A DNA stretch of 64,000 nt, taken from positions 850,954 to 914,953 of the forward strand of contig NC_009419.2 of the NCBI RefSeq assembly GCF_000002875.2, written 5' to 3'. This document shows positions 31,454 through 41,900 of this stretch, in pieces (position 1 is the stretch's first letter; each line of letters starts with the position of its first letter). Source of the DNA: Leishmania infantum JPCM5 (taxonomy: Eukaryota; Euglenozoa; Kinetoplastea; Trypanosomatida; Trypanosomatidae). Below the pieces are notes generated by a model that was not told where the DNA came from, ran no database searches, and worked only from the letters and a program-made list of their open reading frames with translations. A program made the position numbers and the translations under genes.

Positions 31454-34400
31454 ATGCCTCCACCGGCGTCCACGGCGCAGGCTGGGACTGGGCGAGATGC
31501 GCCTCTCGCAGAGTCCCCACCGCCGAATTCGACCACGCTCACAATCCCTCACGTGAACATTCCATTGCTCCCCCCCGGCTACCCACTGCCGGCCTCTACG
31601 GACGACATGGAGGCGTCTACAGCTGTGTACTTCCGCGAGGGTCGCAACCCTTACGGAAAGCGGCACCGCTCTACGCTCGTGAATGAGCCGTCCGCGTCGG
31701 CATCTTCCACCGTGTTGGAAATCGTGAGCGCTGAGGAGGACGTCCGTGCAGCTGTAGACGGTACCGATAGAGGTCGCTTCGCCGGCAGCGCCCCACAATC
31801 GCAGTCCACTGCGGCGGGGTACGCTGTCACAGCGCAGTATCTTGCGCAGCTCTTCGACGAACCGGCAAGGTGTGAGCAGGACGTGTACCGCCCCGTGGAT
31901 GTGGCGTACTGCCGACGCCTCCTTGCGCAGGAAGCGGAGGAGTTCAAGATGGCCGCCTCGTCGCAGCCGCCAACAGGATCATCGTTGGAGGGCACCGAAG
32001 CCGCCATAGCAAGGGCGAAGAGAGTTCACGAGTTCAACTCATGCCTGACAGCCGGTCAGCATCGGCGCTACCGCGGGTTTGTGCTCGAGTGGCTTCGACA
32101 CCAGCCCTCCCCGGCGGCTCCGCCGAACTCTGCGGAGGTGTTGAAGGTGGTACAGCAGGAGCAACAGCTGTTTCTCGAAGCTCTGCGGCGAGAGGCGTTG
32201 TGCCACGTGGTGCGACTCTCGTCCGGCCATCAGACAACAACCTACGCGTGCCTGGGCAGAGCGCTGACGAGCTTTGCGCAGTATCGTCGCCTACACCAGA
32301 TGCAGGAGCGGCTCGTTTCCTTCCTCGATGACGCCAAGGCGAAAGAGAGCAAGGGGTTGCTGCTGTCGGGTAGCGCTCCGGCGGCGAGTTCTTCAGCGGC
32401 GTCAGGCGCTGCCGAAGAGGATGCACACAACAGAGACGCCGCTCACAGTCCCGCCGGTGATCTGCAGCAAGGCATGCCACACGGGGCGACACCGCTGCAG
32501 GTGTTTCAGCGACGCTTTCCGAGTCTACGCGTCCTTCAGTGGCACCTGGTTAAACTGTACAACGCCCAGCAGAATGGCGTCGCCGCCCCTTTCCCGAATC
32601 TGCAGGTTCGCAGCTTCGCAGCGCCCTCAGGTGTTGCCGCTGGCGGCCGCCCGCACAACCGCCACTCGGAGTCAGACGGCACCTTCAAGGCTTCTTCCTT
32701 TTCAGCTGCAGCAGCGCACCCGTCTGCGGTTACGATGGTGCCTGCATCGGCGTCCCTGTCGCTTGCTTCTCTGCCCCAGCACAGACAAGACGACGACGGT
32801 GATCAGCCAGGCGCAAGGGATGGCGGTAGAGTGTCCGACGACGGCGACAGCGAGAGGTCAGCGTCCCCTGCGGTTCCTGCCTTTTCTTCCCACCTGTCTA
32901 CTGATGCTGCTGCTGCTGCGAGCCTGACGCCGCTGTCCACGGCAGCACTACACACGTACGTCGCCCACCACCTCCTCCCTCGCCTTGGCTGGCAAGCGTC
33001 GAAGTATCAAGGTAAGGATGGAGAAGCAGGTATTGACGATGAAGGCACCACCGCCGTTGTCGCGTCTGTGTCGCTCTCCATGACCTTTGAGGCGATGCTC
33101 AAGCTGTTCGTTGCGCACGTCGACACCGAGGAGCCCCGCACGTCCTTTCGGATTCCCATCTGTGTTCATGTGAGGCGCAACCCTGACTCGCGCCACACCG
33201 ACAACACCACGTCCGCTCGTGGGGTGTACCACGCGCACGTGGCGGTTGGCGCTGCGGTGCCCAATGTGACGGAGAGCCGACAAAGCATTCAGCTGGCCGC
33301 CGCGGAGTATCTGCTCTGCCAAGCTGCTAACCGCGAAGGGTCGAGGGGCGAAGCGGCCACGCCCAGCGAGGCACGACATCTCCCAAGCACCCCCACGGCG
33401 GCAGAAACGGCCCCTCTTGCTGCTGCCACAGTTCACCTCTTGCGCAGTACTGCCATGCCGCAAGACACCAAAACAAGACAGGCAACTGTGCAGTCAATGA
33501 CGGGCGGGGCGGGTGGCAATCCCATCAATGCATCTGTAGAAAACTTATTGGAGCAGCAGGAGCCTGCCTCTGACACCGTTCTTCCTCTTGTATTTCGCGT
33601 TGCAGCGCCTGTTGCTGCCGCTGTCTCGACGGCACATGGCAACGATCCTCTTCAAAGAGTCTCACCGGTGGTGATCATGGCGAAGATGGAGCACCTCAAT
33701 GCCACTTCTGCGGTTGCGCCCCACGCTCGTTCGCCGTCATTGGCAGCGTCACCATCCACCGTCGACTCTGAGTGTGTCGTTGCGTCACTAACGGAGACGG
33801 CGACCCCGTGCCGCTGGCTGCTCGAGATGCTGTCCCCTCGGGAGATGCTTCAGCTGGACTTGCTGTTCGCGTGCTTTCCCAGCGCGACGGTGCATCTGCA
33901 CCGCGTGCAGTTATCGCAGAAAAGCGACAGGGACGAGCCCGTGGAGCCGCGAGGCGCGTGCGAGGAGGAGGAGTGCCTTTCCATGGATGTGCTGGCCGTC
34001 GAGCAGTTAACATCCCATAAATGGGGTTTAAGCCGCCGACATTTGCAGAAGCGGCCCGCAGAGTCGCTCATCACGACCCCGTCGCCGGCTGAGGTGCTCG
34101 CTACCTACACGTGGGACCTGCTCTACGATACACTCGCCTGGCTGCTCGACACAACAGCTCGCCGTGTAGCCTACGCGCTCGAGTCGGAGGAGGGCCGCGG
34201 AGAGGGGTCAGCCGAGATCACCACCAACGCTACGGAGGAGCGCTACATGTACTTGATCCTGAGCAACCACGCCAACCTGGTAAACACGTCAGCAAGCACC
34301 AAGTTGTGCACAAAGAAGAGGCCCGAGAACGCACCAGAGCCAGCGTACGCCACCGTTATCACCTCCAGCTACACGGAGAGCCGTTTTGCCGTGCGCTACA

Positions 34401-34663
34401 TAGTGCAGGACGCAGCAGAAATCTACCCCAATTATGAGCCCAAGGTTCCCATCGCCTTTGAGGTCGCGAACCTGCGTTTTCTCGAGAAAGACACGCAGAG
34501 CGGCAGCGACGAGGACGGTGAGGGTGACATCAAGCCAACTAGAGAGAAGAAGAGTGTGAGCAAGGTGGCGTCTCGGCTTTACCGGGATCCCCACACGTGG
34601 AATGCAGAGACGATCCCTTTTACGTTTCCGAGGGCGCCGGCACCCGCCCTAGCACCAACGTGA
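31454..34663 (+). CDS. Large hypothetical protein (1069 aa)
   Basis: No domain recognised. Residues 1 to about 60 are Pro/Thr-rich. A helical, charged segment lies at about 130-275 (includes RRYRGFVLEWLRHQ and LFLEALRREALCHVVRLSSG), followed by a long Ala/Ser-rich, probably disordered middle. An ordered-looking part at about 500-630 contains TFEAMLKLFVAHVDTEEPR. The last ~270 residues look most conserved (WDLLYDTLAWLLDTTARRVA; RYMYLILSNHANLVNTSAS) and end with an acidic-basic stretch and a Pro/Ala tail. No signal peptide or membrane helix. The modular pattern of ordered ends around a disordered middle suggests a nuclear or scaffold protein. A resemblance of the C-terminus to transcription-complex subunits crossed my mind but is too weak to claim. 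The frame opens at a TTG (31406), and the ATG at 31454 is used. Confidence 0.8.
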   Translation: MPPPASTAQAGTGRDAPLAESPPPNSTTLTIPHVNIPLLPPGYPLPASTDDMEASTAVYFREGRNPYGKRHRSTLVNEPSASASSTVLEIVSAEEDVRAAVDGTDRGRFAGSAPQSQSTAAGYAVTAQYLAQLFDEPARCEQDVYRPVDVAYCRRLLAQEAEEFKMAASSQPPTGSSLEGTEAAIARAKRVHEFNSCLTAGQHRRYRGFVLEWLRHQPSPAAPPNSAEVLKVVQQEQQLFLEALRREALCHVVRLSSGHQTTTYACLGRALTSFAQYRRLHQMQERLVSFLDDAKAKESKGLLLSGSAPAASSSAASGAAEEDAHNRDAAHSPAGDLQQGMPHGATPLQVFQRRFPSLRVLQWHLVKLYNAQQNGVAAPFPNLQVRSFAAPSGVAAGGRPHNRHSESDGTFKASSFSAAAAHPSAVTMVPASASLSLASLPQHRQDDDGDQPGARDGGRVSDDGDSERSASPAVPAFSSHLSTDAAAAASLTPLSTAALHTYVAHHLLPRLGWQASKYQGKDGEAGIDDEGTTAVVASVSLSMTFEAMLKLFVAHVDTEEPRTSFRIPICVHVRRNPDSRHTDNTTSARGVYHAHVAVGAAVPNVTESRQSIQLAAAEYLLCQAANREGSRGEAATPSEARHLPSTPTAAETAPLAAATVHLLRSTAMPQDTKTRQATVQSMTGGAGGNPINASVENLLEQQEPASDTVLPLVFRVAAPVAAAVSTAHGNDPLQRVSPVVIMAKMEHLNATSAVAPHARSPSLAASPSTVDSECVVASLTETATPCRWLLEMLSPREMLQLDLLFACFPSATVHLHRVQLSQKSDRDEPVEPRGACEEEECLSMDVLAVEQLTSHKWGLSRRHLQKRPAESLITTPSPAEVLATYTWDLLYDTLAWLLDTTARRVAYALESEEGRGEGSAEITTNATEERYMYLILSNHANLVNTSASTKLCTKKRPENAPEPAYATVITSSYTESRFAVRYIVQDAAEIYPNYEPKVPIAFEVANLRFLEKDTQSGSDEDGEGDIKPTREKKSVSKVASRLYRDPHTWNAETIPFTFPRAPAPALAPT

Positions 34664-35339
34664 GGTCAACTAGGGCTCCATCGCGGATGCCTCTGTTGCG
34701 GATCTCAATGAATAAGCGCATCGTTCTTCCTTTTTTTCTTTGCCTGCCTGTTCCTTCCTCGACGGCCCCTCCTCCCTCTCTCTCTGTGCCCCCCACGAAG
34801 AGTGCGATCTTTTTTGAGCCAAGGAGCACGCGCGTGTGCCACTCACGGACATCAGCTGCCGCACAGAACGCGAGCGCGAGCAACGCCAAGAGCAGGCACG
34901 CGAATTTCCTTTGCGGAGGAGAACCCTGCAGACAGAAGAACAAGCAGGGCCCGTTTCACATAAGAGAAAGACATATGGGCGATTCCGCACCAACGGCGCC
35001 GTATGATATGCTGTGAAGAGGAAAAAACTAGTGGAGATGAGCACGGTTGTGGTACACCACTGGCAGGTTGTGCCTGCACCTCTGCTTCTCCCTCTTCGTT
35101 CGCTGGAGAGCTCTTCGTGGAAGGTGGTCACGTTTTAGTGGGGACTGCAGCTTCTCGGCCGCCCTTCCTTTGCCCTGTCTTCGTCTTGTTCGCGGACGCG
35201 ACCTCTCCACCTTTTCTCTCCTCCCTTTTGCTTTGTGTGCCATATATAACAAACAAAACCTTCTAAAAACAACAACAAAAAATGACGAAAACGTGGAGCA
35301 GGTGCACACTTTCACCTCGTTTGAGGACGACAGTTTTCC
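34664..35339 (+). other. Intergenic region before L12
   Basis: No gene. A strong pyrimidine stretch at 35200-35240 precedes AGs at 35297-35298 and 35300-35301, the likely acceptors for L12. Confidence 0.6.
35200..35301 (+). promoter_or_regulatory. Trans-splice region of L12, with an out-of-frame upstream ATG
   Basis: CT-rich DNA at about 35200-35240 is followed by an A-rich stretch with no AG until 35297-35298 and 35300-35301. An ATG at 35282 opens a 62-codon frame that overlaps the L12 start. Splicing at these AGs would remove that ATG and leave a 5'UTR of about 40 bases. Confidence 0.45.
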
Positions 35340-35834
35340 ATGCCGCCGAAGTTCGACCCCAACCAGGAGATCGTGGTGGTGGTGCGCGCCGTCGGTGGCG
35401 AGGTGGCTGCGACAGCCTCCCTCGCCCCCAAGGTCGGTCCTCTCGGTCTCAACGCCAAGAAGATTGGTGAGGATATCGCCAAGTGCACCAAGGACTGGAA
35501 GGGCTTGAAGGTCACCTGCGAGCTGCGCGTCAAGAACCGTGTGGCGACGGTGGTGGTGACGCCGTCCGTGGCGTCTCGCCTCATCCGCGCACTGAAGGAG
35601 CCGCCGCGCGACCGCAAGAAGGTCAAGAACATCAAGCATAGCGGCAACATCCCGTTCGCGGAGATCATCAAGATCGCCAAGGAGTCGCAGCCCAAGTCCA
35701 TGGGTAGCGATCTCAAGGCCGTCGTGATGGAGGTGCTCGGCACGGCCGTGTCCATCGGCTGCACCGTCGATGGCGAGAGCCCGCTCGACATCCAGGCGAA
35801 GGTACGGGAGGGAAAGTTGAAGGTCCCCAACTAA
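35340..35834 (+). CDS. RPL12: 60S ribosomal protein L12 (uL11), 164 aa
   Basis: Cytosolic large-subunit protein at the base of the ribosomal stalk that binds the GTPase-associated centre of 28S-type rRNA. The sequence is full length and typical: it begins [10 protein letters not shown], has the N-terminal domain with the proline-containing segment ([20 protein letters not shown] at about 29-48) and a C-terminal rRNA-binding domain with PPRDRKK and KHSGNIPF. The family length is about 165 aa, so the start is secure. Highly biased, GC-rich codons fit a strongly expressed gene. Confidence 0.96.
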   Translation: MPPKFDPNQEIVVVVRAVGGEVAATASLAPKVGPLGLNAKKIGEDIAKCTKDWKGLKVTCELRVKNRVATVVVTPSVASRLIRALKEPPRDRKKVKNIKHSGNIPFAEIIKIAKESQPKSMGSDLKAVVMEVLGTAVSIGCTVDGESPLDIQAKVREGKLKVPN

Positions 35835-37243
35835 GGGGCAATCGTGTGAGTTTTCTTCCCTTGCGTAGGTGCATACGCTGCAGCATCTGCTTCTGCATGC
35901 GGCTTGTTTATCCTTTTCCTTTTGAGAAAGCAAAATCAATCGCGCAAGAGTATCATCGCCGAGGGCTCGATCGCCCCAGAGGGATGATCAGCTGGCGAAG
36001 GGTCGGCAGAGGTCCCTCCTCCCTTCTTCCCCTACCGCTCGCTCACTGTGACCCCGTGACACTGAAGCGGCAGGGTGCAGCAGCACCGCTACCCTCTCCT
36101 TTTCGCCCTTCCTCTCTGATGTGCTGTTCTTCGCATAGCTTCGTCCTTTATGTTTAGTGAGTTGAGAGGCCAAAACGGAGATGGTAGCCATGAATCGGGG
36201 TGTATCCTGCAGCAAGGATAACCGAAGCACCTTCATCCACGGTCTTCAATGGCCACAAGGCGGAAAAGCGGTGAGAGTGCGAGGGCGACATAGAAGGACA
36301 ATAACGAAGGAGATAGAGAGGGGGGATGCTGGCTGCGGTGGGAGGAGCTGCACGTCGTCTCGTCATCGGTAGTGAGGGTGTCACGAAGAAGAGCAAAACA
36401 ACAACAAAAGTATGCTCATGCAATGGCAAAGTGCCTTTGAGGGCGCGTCTATATGATGGTTGCTTCCTCTTTCTCCTCTCTTCTCATTTCTCATGGTTGC
36501 CTGCCAAAAAAATAAATGTGTGCGCACACACACGCTGCTGCGCATGCGGTTTCTTTTCACCTACTGTGCTCCCCTCACCTTCCCCCTCATCTCCATTTCT
36601 CTCCATCTTGCACTTCTTTGGTCTGCGGGGCTTCATCACCCATATTAACACCACCTGCTGCGTGGGGGAACGTCTCTCACTCTCTCTTTCACGTTACATA
36701 CTCAACTACAACAACACGCAGTTGGTTGTACGTGCTCTTTCCTGCCGATTTGTCTCTTGTCACCTGTCTTTCGTTTTTTTTTGTCGGTTTCCTTCCTCTA
36801 ACAGGCCTCGTCTTTACTCTGTGTATGCGCTCTTTCATGTGGTTTTGTCTCCCTGTCTAAAGAAGAACAACGAGACAAACAAAGAAGGCAACACACACCC
36901 ACACCCACCCACTCACTCCCTCCCTCACACACACACAAACAAGCATAAAAGACAGGGTTTCCGCCCGTCCTCTCTTGCACCGTCTCTCTTTCTCTCCCGT
37001 GTACGCGTGTTACTTTTTTTCCTGTTTTCGTTTTTTTTTTACTTCGCGCGTGTGTGTGTTCGTTACTTGTGATCGCTCGCTTTTGTGCTTTCTTTCTGTC
37101 ATTCTGCGTGTCTTCTCTGTGTGCTTGTGTCATCGTGCTCTCCTTACGTGCAGTGCCGCATATCTTCTCTCCGCTCTCTTGTGCGCTTTCCGAACAAAAG
37201 AAAAACAGCCAAAAAGGAAAACTCCTTTTGAACTTCGAGAAAA
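35835..37243 (+). other. Intergenic region between L12 and the RRM protein
   Basis: No gene. CA-rich stretches at 36523-36534 and 36885-36945, many CT tracts (36560-36700, 36960-37200), and an AG at 37199-37200 that probably defines a 43-base 5'UTR for the next gene. Confidence 0.6.
37142..37200 (+). promoter_or_regulatory. Trans-splice acceptor for the RRM protein
   Basis: TATCTTCTCTCCGCTCTCTT and the following pyrimidines end with AG at 37199-37200, 43 bases before the ATG at 37244. Confidence 0.5.
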
Positions 37244-38068
37244 ATGATGGAGGAGCGCCACTCGCACGGGTCGAACGACGAAATCCAAAACGGCGGCGAC
37301 ACCGATAACTTCCGCCGAAACCAGGGCACGATCCTCTTTGTTGGCAACCTCCCCTTCCAGACCCCGTGGCAGCACGTGAAGGACTACTTCCGTAACGCCG
37401 GCAAGGTGCGCTACACAGATCTCATCGCCGACCGCACCGGCCGCCCGAAGGGCTCGGCACTGGTCACGATGATGACCGTGGAAGGCGCCGAAAATGCGAT
37501 CCGCATGTTTAACGAGACCGACTTCGAGGGCCGCCGGCTGATCGTGCGCAGGTTCGACGACGGCCCGCGCCCTCCGCTGGTGCAGCGGGACATGATGCCC
37601 GCCTACGGCAACACCGCTCCCCAGAGCCGCGGCCAGTACACGGCTGGCGGCTACTACCAGGGCGCGGCCGCTTCCGGTGCTGCGGCCGGGTACAACCGCC
37701 ACAACATGGCGGGTAGCGCCTACGGCCGTGGTGCGCCGTACCAGGTCGGTGCTGCAGAGTCGACTGAGATGAATGGCACGGAGCCGCTTCCCAAGCCGCG
37801 CAGCCAGCAGGTGCCAGAGGTGGGCCGTAAGCTCTTCGTCTCGAACCTCCCCTTTGACTGCACGAACAGCGCTCTCCGTGAGACGTTTCAGCAGGTGGGT
37901 CTCGTCGAGCGGGCTGAGATCATCCTGGGCCGCAACGGCAAGAGCCGCGGCATGGGCATTGTTGTCATGAAGTCTGAGGATGAGGCGCAGATTGCAATTG
38001 CCGAGTTTGACGGCATCGAGATGGCGAACCGCGCAATGAACGTGCGCCTCGACAACAAGACATTGTAG
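37244..38068 (+). CDS. RNA-binding protein with two RRM domains (274 aa)
   Basis: RRM1 spans about residues 27-105, with RNP2 ILFVGNL and RNP1 KGSALVTM. A Gly/Tyr/Ala/Gln-rich linker (about 110-180) follows, with low-complexity GGYYQGAAA-type sequence. RRM2 spans about 195-274, with RNP2 KLFVSNL and RNP1 SRGMGIVVM. RRM2 ends the protein. Aromatic positions of both RNP motifs are partly replaced (no Phe-x-Phe in RNP1), so RNA contact may be non-classical. In trypanosomatids such proteins regulate mRNA stability and translation in place of promoters. Its position just upstream of the abundant KMP-11 genes matches my memory of the L. major locus. Two adjacent ATGs exist; the first is annotated. 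Confidence 0.92.
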   Translation: MMEERHSHGSNDEIQNGGDTDNFRRNQGTILFVGNLPFQTPWQHVKDYFRNAGKVRYTDLIADRTGRPKGSALVTMMTVEGAENAIRMFNETDFEGRRLIVRRFDDGPRPPLVQRDMMPAYGNTAPQSRGQYTAGGYYQGAAASGAAAGYNRHNMAGSAYGRGAPYQVGAAESTEMNGTEPLPKPRSQQVPEVGRKLFVSNLPFDCTNSALRETFQQVGLVERAEIILGRNGKSRGMGIVVMKSEDEAQIAIAEFDGIEMANRAMNVRLDNKTL

Positions 38069-38709
38069 TCACGCGCGCCCACACACACACGCACACACAA
38101 ACGCACGGGCCTCTGCGGAGGCGGGGGACAGCCGTGGACATCCTCCTCCTTCGACTCCTTTTCTTCATGATGTGGATTCTGGTAGCGAAGAAAGGGGCGC
38201 AACAATAAGGAAGCCGAGCAGCTGGAGGGCAACAAACTAGTGCTTCAAGACTGATGAAGGAGCAGAGGGGTACCGGCAGAGACTCGTGATGACGAAACGC
38301 GTGCAACGCCTGCAGACAAGAACGGAAGGGGAAGAGAGGCGTCGAGGTGACCCACCACGATAGGCCAGCAGACGAGGCGACATCGGCGTGTGCGTGCGTG
38401 CGTGGAGGAGGACCTCTGTGGATGCGCGCTGGAATCCCTCAGCCTTGCGGTGCCGTAAATTGTGTCTCGCCGTCTGTCATCATCCCATTCTTCTGCGTGG
38501 ACAGCTGTTTCTCTCTTTTTCTGTGCTTGTTGGCACCTGTGGAAGCGGGTCGTGCTGCACCGGCACGCACTCATCGTTGCTTTATTGATCCCTTCGCATC
38601 CATGTGTGTGTATATGTACAGACCCTCACCCCCCGTGTTACACCCTCCTCACCACCCCAACGCACCACATTCTTTCTTTGTCTCCGTTTCCCACCCTCTG
38701 TATGCTGCC

Positions 38710-38753
38710 TTCTTTTCTTGTGGTTTCCTTTTTGGCCTCACCTCTCCTTTCCG
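38710..38753 (+). repeat. Left arm of a 44-bp perfect inverted repeat flanking the gap
   Basis: These 44 bases (TTCTTTTCTTGTGGTTTCCT onward, ending CTCTCCTTTCCG) are the exact reverse complement of 38883-38926 on the other side of the N run. Confidence 0.9.
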
Positions 38754-38780
38754 CACTCGCCTGTGCGGNTGTTTCCTCTC

Positions 38781-38881
38781 NNNNNNNNNNNNNNNNNNNN
38801 NNNNNNNNNNNNNNNNNNNNNNNNNNNNNNNNNNNNNNNNNNNNNNNNNNNNNNNNNNNNNNNNNNNNNNNNNNNNNNNNN
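38781..38881. other. Assembly gap (about 100 N)
   Basis: A run of N between two inverted arms, with a further ambiguous base at 38769. The inverted repeat suggests that a hairpin or a mis-oriented contig end interrupted assembly. Confidence 0.98.
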
Positions 38882-38882
38882 T

Positions 38883-38926
38883 CGGAAAGGAGAGGTGAGG
38901 CCAAAAAGGAAACCACAAGAAAAGAA
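38883..38926 (-). repeat. Right arm of the 44-bp inverted repeat
   Basis: Exact reverse complement of 38710-38753, beginning one base after the end of the N run. Confidence 0.9.
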
Positions 38927-41900
38927 AGGAAAACCACGTACGAGGAGATTCAGTGCCAGCAAGGGTGGGTGGGCCGCACTGCAGAGGAGTGGGGACGGGG
39001 AGGCGGAGGGCCATGTGTGGCGTACACTCGTGTACGAAGAACGCCCGCTACAAGAACAGAAACAAGGGGAAAAAGATGTGAACACGAGAGATGCGTGCAG
39101 CACGCTAGATCGACCTTCTTTTCCTTGTGTTTACTTCTGTTGCTTCCTCATCCCTCCCTCTTCTTTTTTGTTCGTTTTTCACATTTTTCTCTTTTCCAAA
39201 GTAGAAAAAGGAAACGGGGCGAGGGCACGGGTGCGAAAAAAGAAAAACAGCGAACCAACCCAAACCGACCCAAAGGGGATGTTGGGCGTTGTTACGGACA
39301 ACAAAGGAAGAAGAAGTCGTGCGGTAAGTACAAATATATATATTTTTTCCTTCAGGTTGCCGTACCCTTTTTTTTCACGTCTTTCTCTTCACCTATCTAT
39401 GCTGCTCAGCGAACAGAATACACGTAGTCTCTTCTTTCTTCTCTCTCCGTCTCGGCACATCGATCTACTAGTCTTTTGTGTGTGCGTGTGTGTGTATGTG
39501 TACGCGTCCCTCTCTCCTGCAGCGTCGGATCGGCCACCTTCTTCCCTCTTGTACGGTTTCTTTCTGTATTTTCTTTGTTTACTTGTAGTCGAAATAGGCG
39601 TTTTGGTGTACATGCATGTCTGCGCTCGTGCGTGTGCACATACATGTTCGTGTGTCTGCTGTTTGTGTGCGTGTGCCTGTATGTGTCGTCTCCGCCTCAT
39701 TTTTGTCTTATATATCTCTATCTTGTGTTTCTTGATTGTCAGTCTGTGTGCACTCGCGTGATTGCGAGTGTCACCAGCAAAACAAAAAGAACTCCAACCG
39801 AAAAAAAAATAGAAGCGAAAGAAAAAAAAAGGAAGGAGGAAGCGAAGAGACAGGCTAGTCTCTTCAAGGGTCTTATAATGTGCACCATTTTGTGGTGTTG
39901 TAGTTTGCAGCAGGTGAAGTGCGCTCAGGCTTCTTGTTCGTGCTCTTTTTTTTTTGTCTTGGTGTTGTGGCTCTCTTTCTCGCCGTGTCTCTCGGTCTCA
40001 GCCTACTCCGCCGCCGTTTTTCGTGCTTTGTAGTTTTTCGCCACTTTACCATCTCTCTCCCTCCGATTGTCTCTCCATACATCTCTCTCTCTCTTTGCCT
40101 GTACATGTAGGTGTGTGAAGAGGACTCTTGCGTGCTACGCCGTGCTCCCTTTCTGTCTCTTTTCTTTTTTTTTTCGTTGTCGCACCTTTTAGTGTTTGAG
40201 TCGAAGGCCGCGGCGGAAGATATCGGGACTCAGATTCTTACGGTCGCTCTTTTTTTTCGTCGCCCCATTTCTGAGCTCTGCGTGTGCATCCTCTGCTATC
40301 CATCTGCCTGCGCAGTTTGACCTTTTAAAGAGACACTGCAGACACCGAAGCCTTCGCCCTACCTGTGTGAGTGCACCACCGCGAAAATTTCTCCCCTTCC
40401 ATCATTGTATCTCTGTCGCTTCTCTGTCTTCCTTGAAACCTTTCTTCTCGTCGTTTTCTCTCTCCATCACGTGCTTGTGTCTGTGCTTGTATCTGTGCTT
40501 GTGCGCTGCATCTTTGTGTAGATGATATTTGGGTGTGTGTGTGCGCGTGGATGCGTGTGTCAGGCGGCAGCGCTCCTTTCATCTGTCTTGTTGTCGTCAC
40601 AAACAACCAACCAACAAACCCAACATGCACTATCGTACTCCCTTTCCCTCTTATCATCATTTTTCAAGTTTTTTGACCTTTTTCGCTTGTTTGTGTGCGT
40701 ATTGTTTCATCTTTTCGCTTCCCCATTCTGCATCTCTGTCTGTGTCTCTGTTCTGTCGATGTTTTTTTTTTCCTCCTCCCTTTTTTCGTTCTCTGCTGAT
40801 CGTGCGGCGCCACACGCGCTACGCTCAAACAAGCTTATGCGCCCACCGAGACATACAGAAAAAAGGCAACGAAAAAAGAAAACCGAGAATGCAATGGGGG
40901 AGGAAGAGAGGGAGAGGGAGGGGGAGAGATGGAGAGAAACAATGCTCGAATACATCCACCAAGATACACACACACACACACACACACACACATGCGGGGC
41001 CGCGCTCAACGAAAAGGACAAAAAAGAAAATAGCAGTCGGTACACCGAGCCTTGCCCACCCTCCTTTGCGCCTCCCTTCCTTCCTTCCTTGTGTTGTACG
41101 CTCCTCATTTTTTTGTTTCGTTGTTCTGTGATTTTGGTTCTCTCTATAATTTTGTCGCCTTCTTCTCCTTTTCTTTTACTCGCATCTCTCATCTTTGGTG
41201 CGTCACTTCGTCCCTCCTCTGCCTCCTTTGCTCGTTTCGATGGCGAGCGTGCTCCTTCTCCATCGCCGTTGTATATGTATGCTTGGTGCCGTGTAGCCGT
41301 GCGTGCGTGTGTGTGTGTGTGGGCCTGTGCGCGCGCATTGTACAGTTTTGTATTCTCTCTACTTATAACCGTGCACAGCCTTACCCCTGTTATCCCCCGG
41401 TCTCTCCTTCATCTCCGCCCCACGCTCACGTGTCTTTTGTTTCTTTTTTTTTTTTCGCTTCTCCTATCTGCTGTGCGCATGTGTTTTTGCACGTCGTTGC
41501 GCGCGGAGCGGAAAAGAGTTCGCGACGCGCGTGGGGAGTCAAAAGAGGTGCACCGCCGATCTCGTTGCAGGACGCGGCTGTACCGCACGCCTCCACGCTT
41601 TGCTGAACCTCTGTCGCTTCAGTATTTCGCACTCGAATGGCTTTGTGCGGGGTGCCACAACTGCGCGCAAGAGGCGAGGCGGCAGGATGCAGGCACACGC
41701 ATACGCGCTCTCCTTGCAGCGGCTCACGAGACCAATACCATCAAAACTGGCCACAGAGAAGGCGAGGCGGTTCTCGGCAACGGCCACGCACATTTTTTCT
41801 GCGATGAAAGCAGCAGTGGTGGTGCCGCTGCCGAGACAGCGTAGCAGCGGGGACGGACTGCAGGGCAACAAGAGATATGAGGGGAGAGGGAAAGTCAATG

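Noticed and set aside
31454..34663. Resemblance of the C-terminus to a little elongation complex (NARG2-type) domain
   Set aside because: Based on a vague pattern of hydrophobic residues only; not enough to name the protein.
38462..39761. + strand frames spanning the second N gap
   Set aside because: They exist only because N is read through as an unknown residue; both flanks are low complexity.
40522..41844. 440-codon + strand frame before KMP-11
   Set aside because: Made of microsatellite and CT-tract translation (runs of Ser, Phe, Thr-His), without stable composition or homologous motif.
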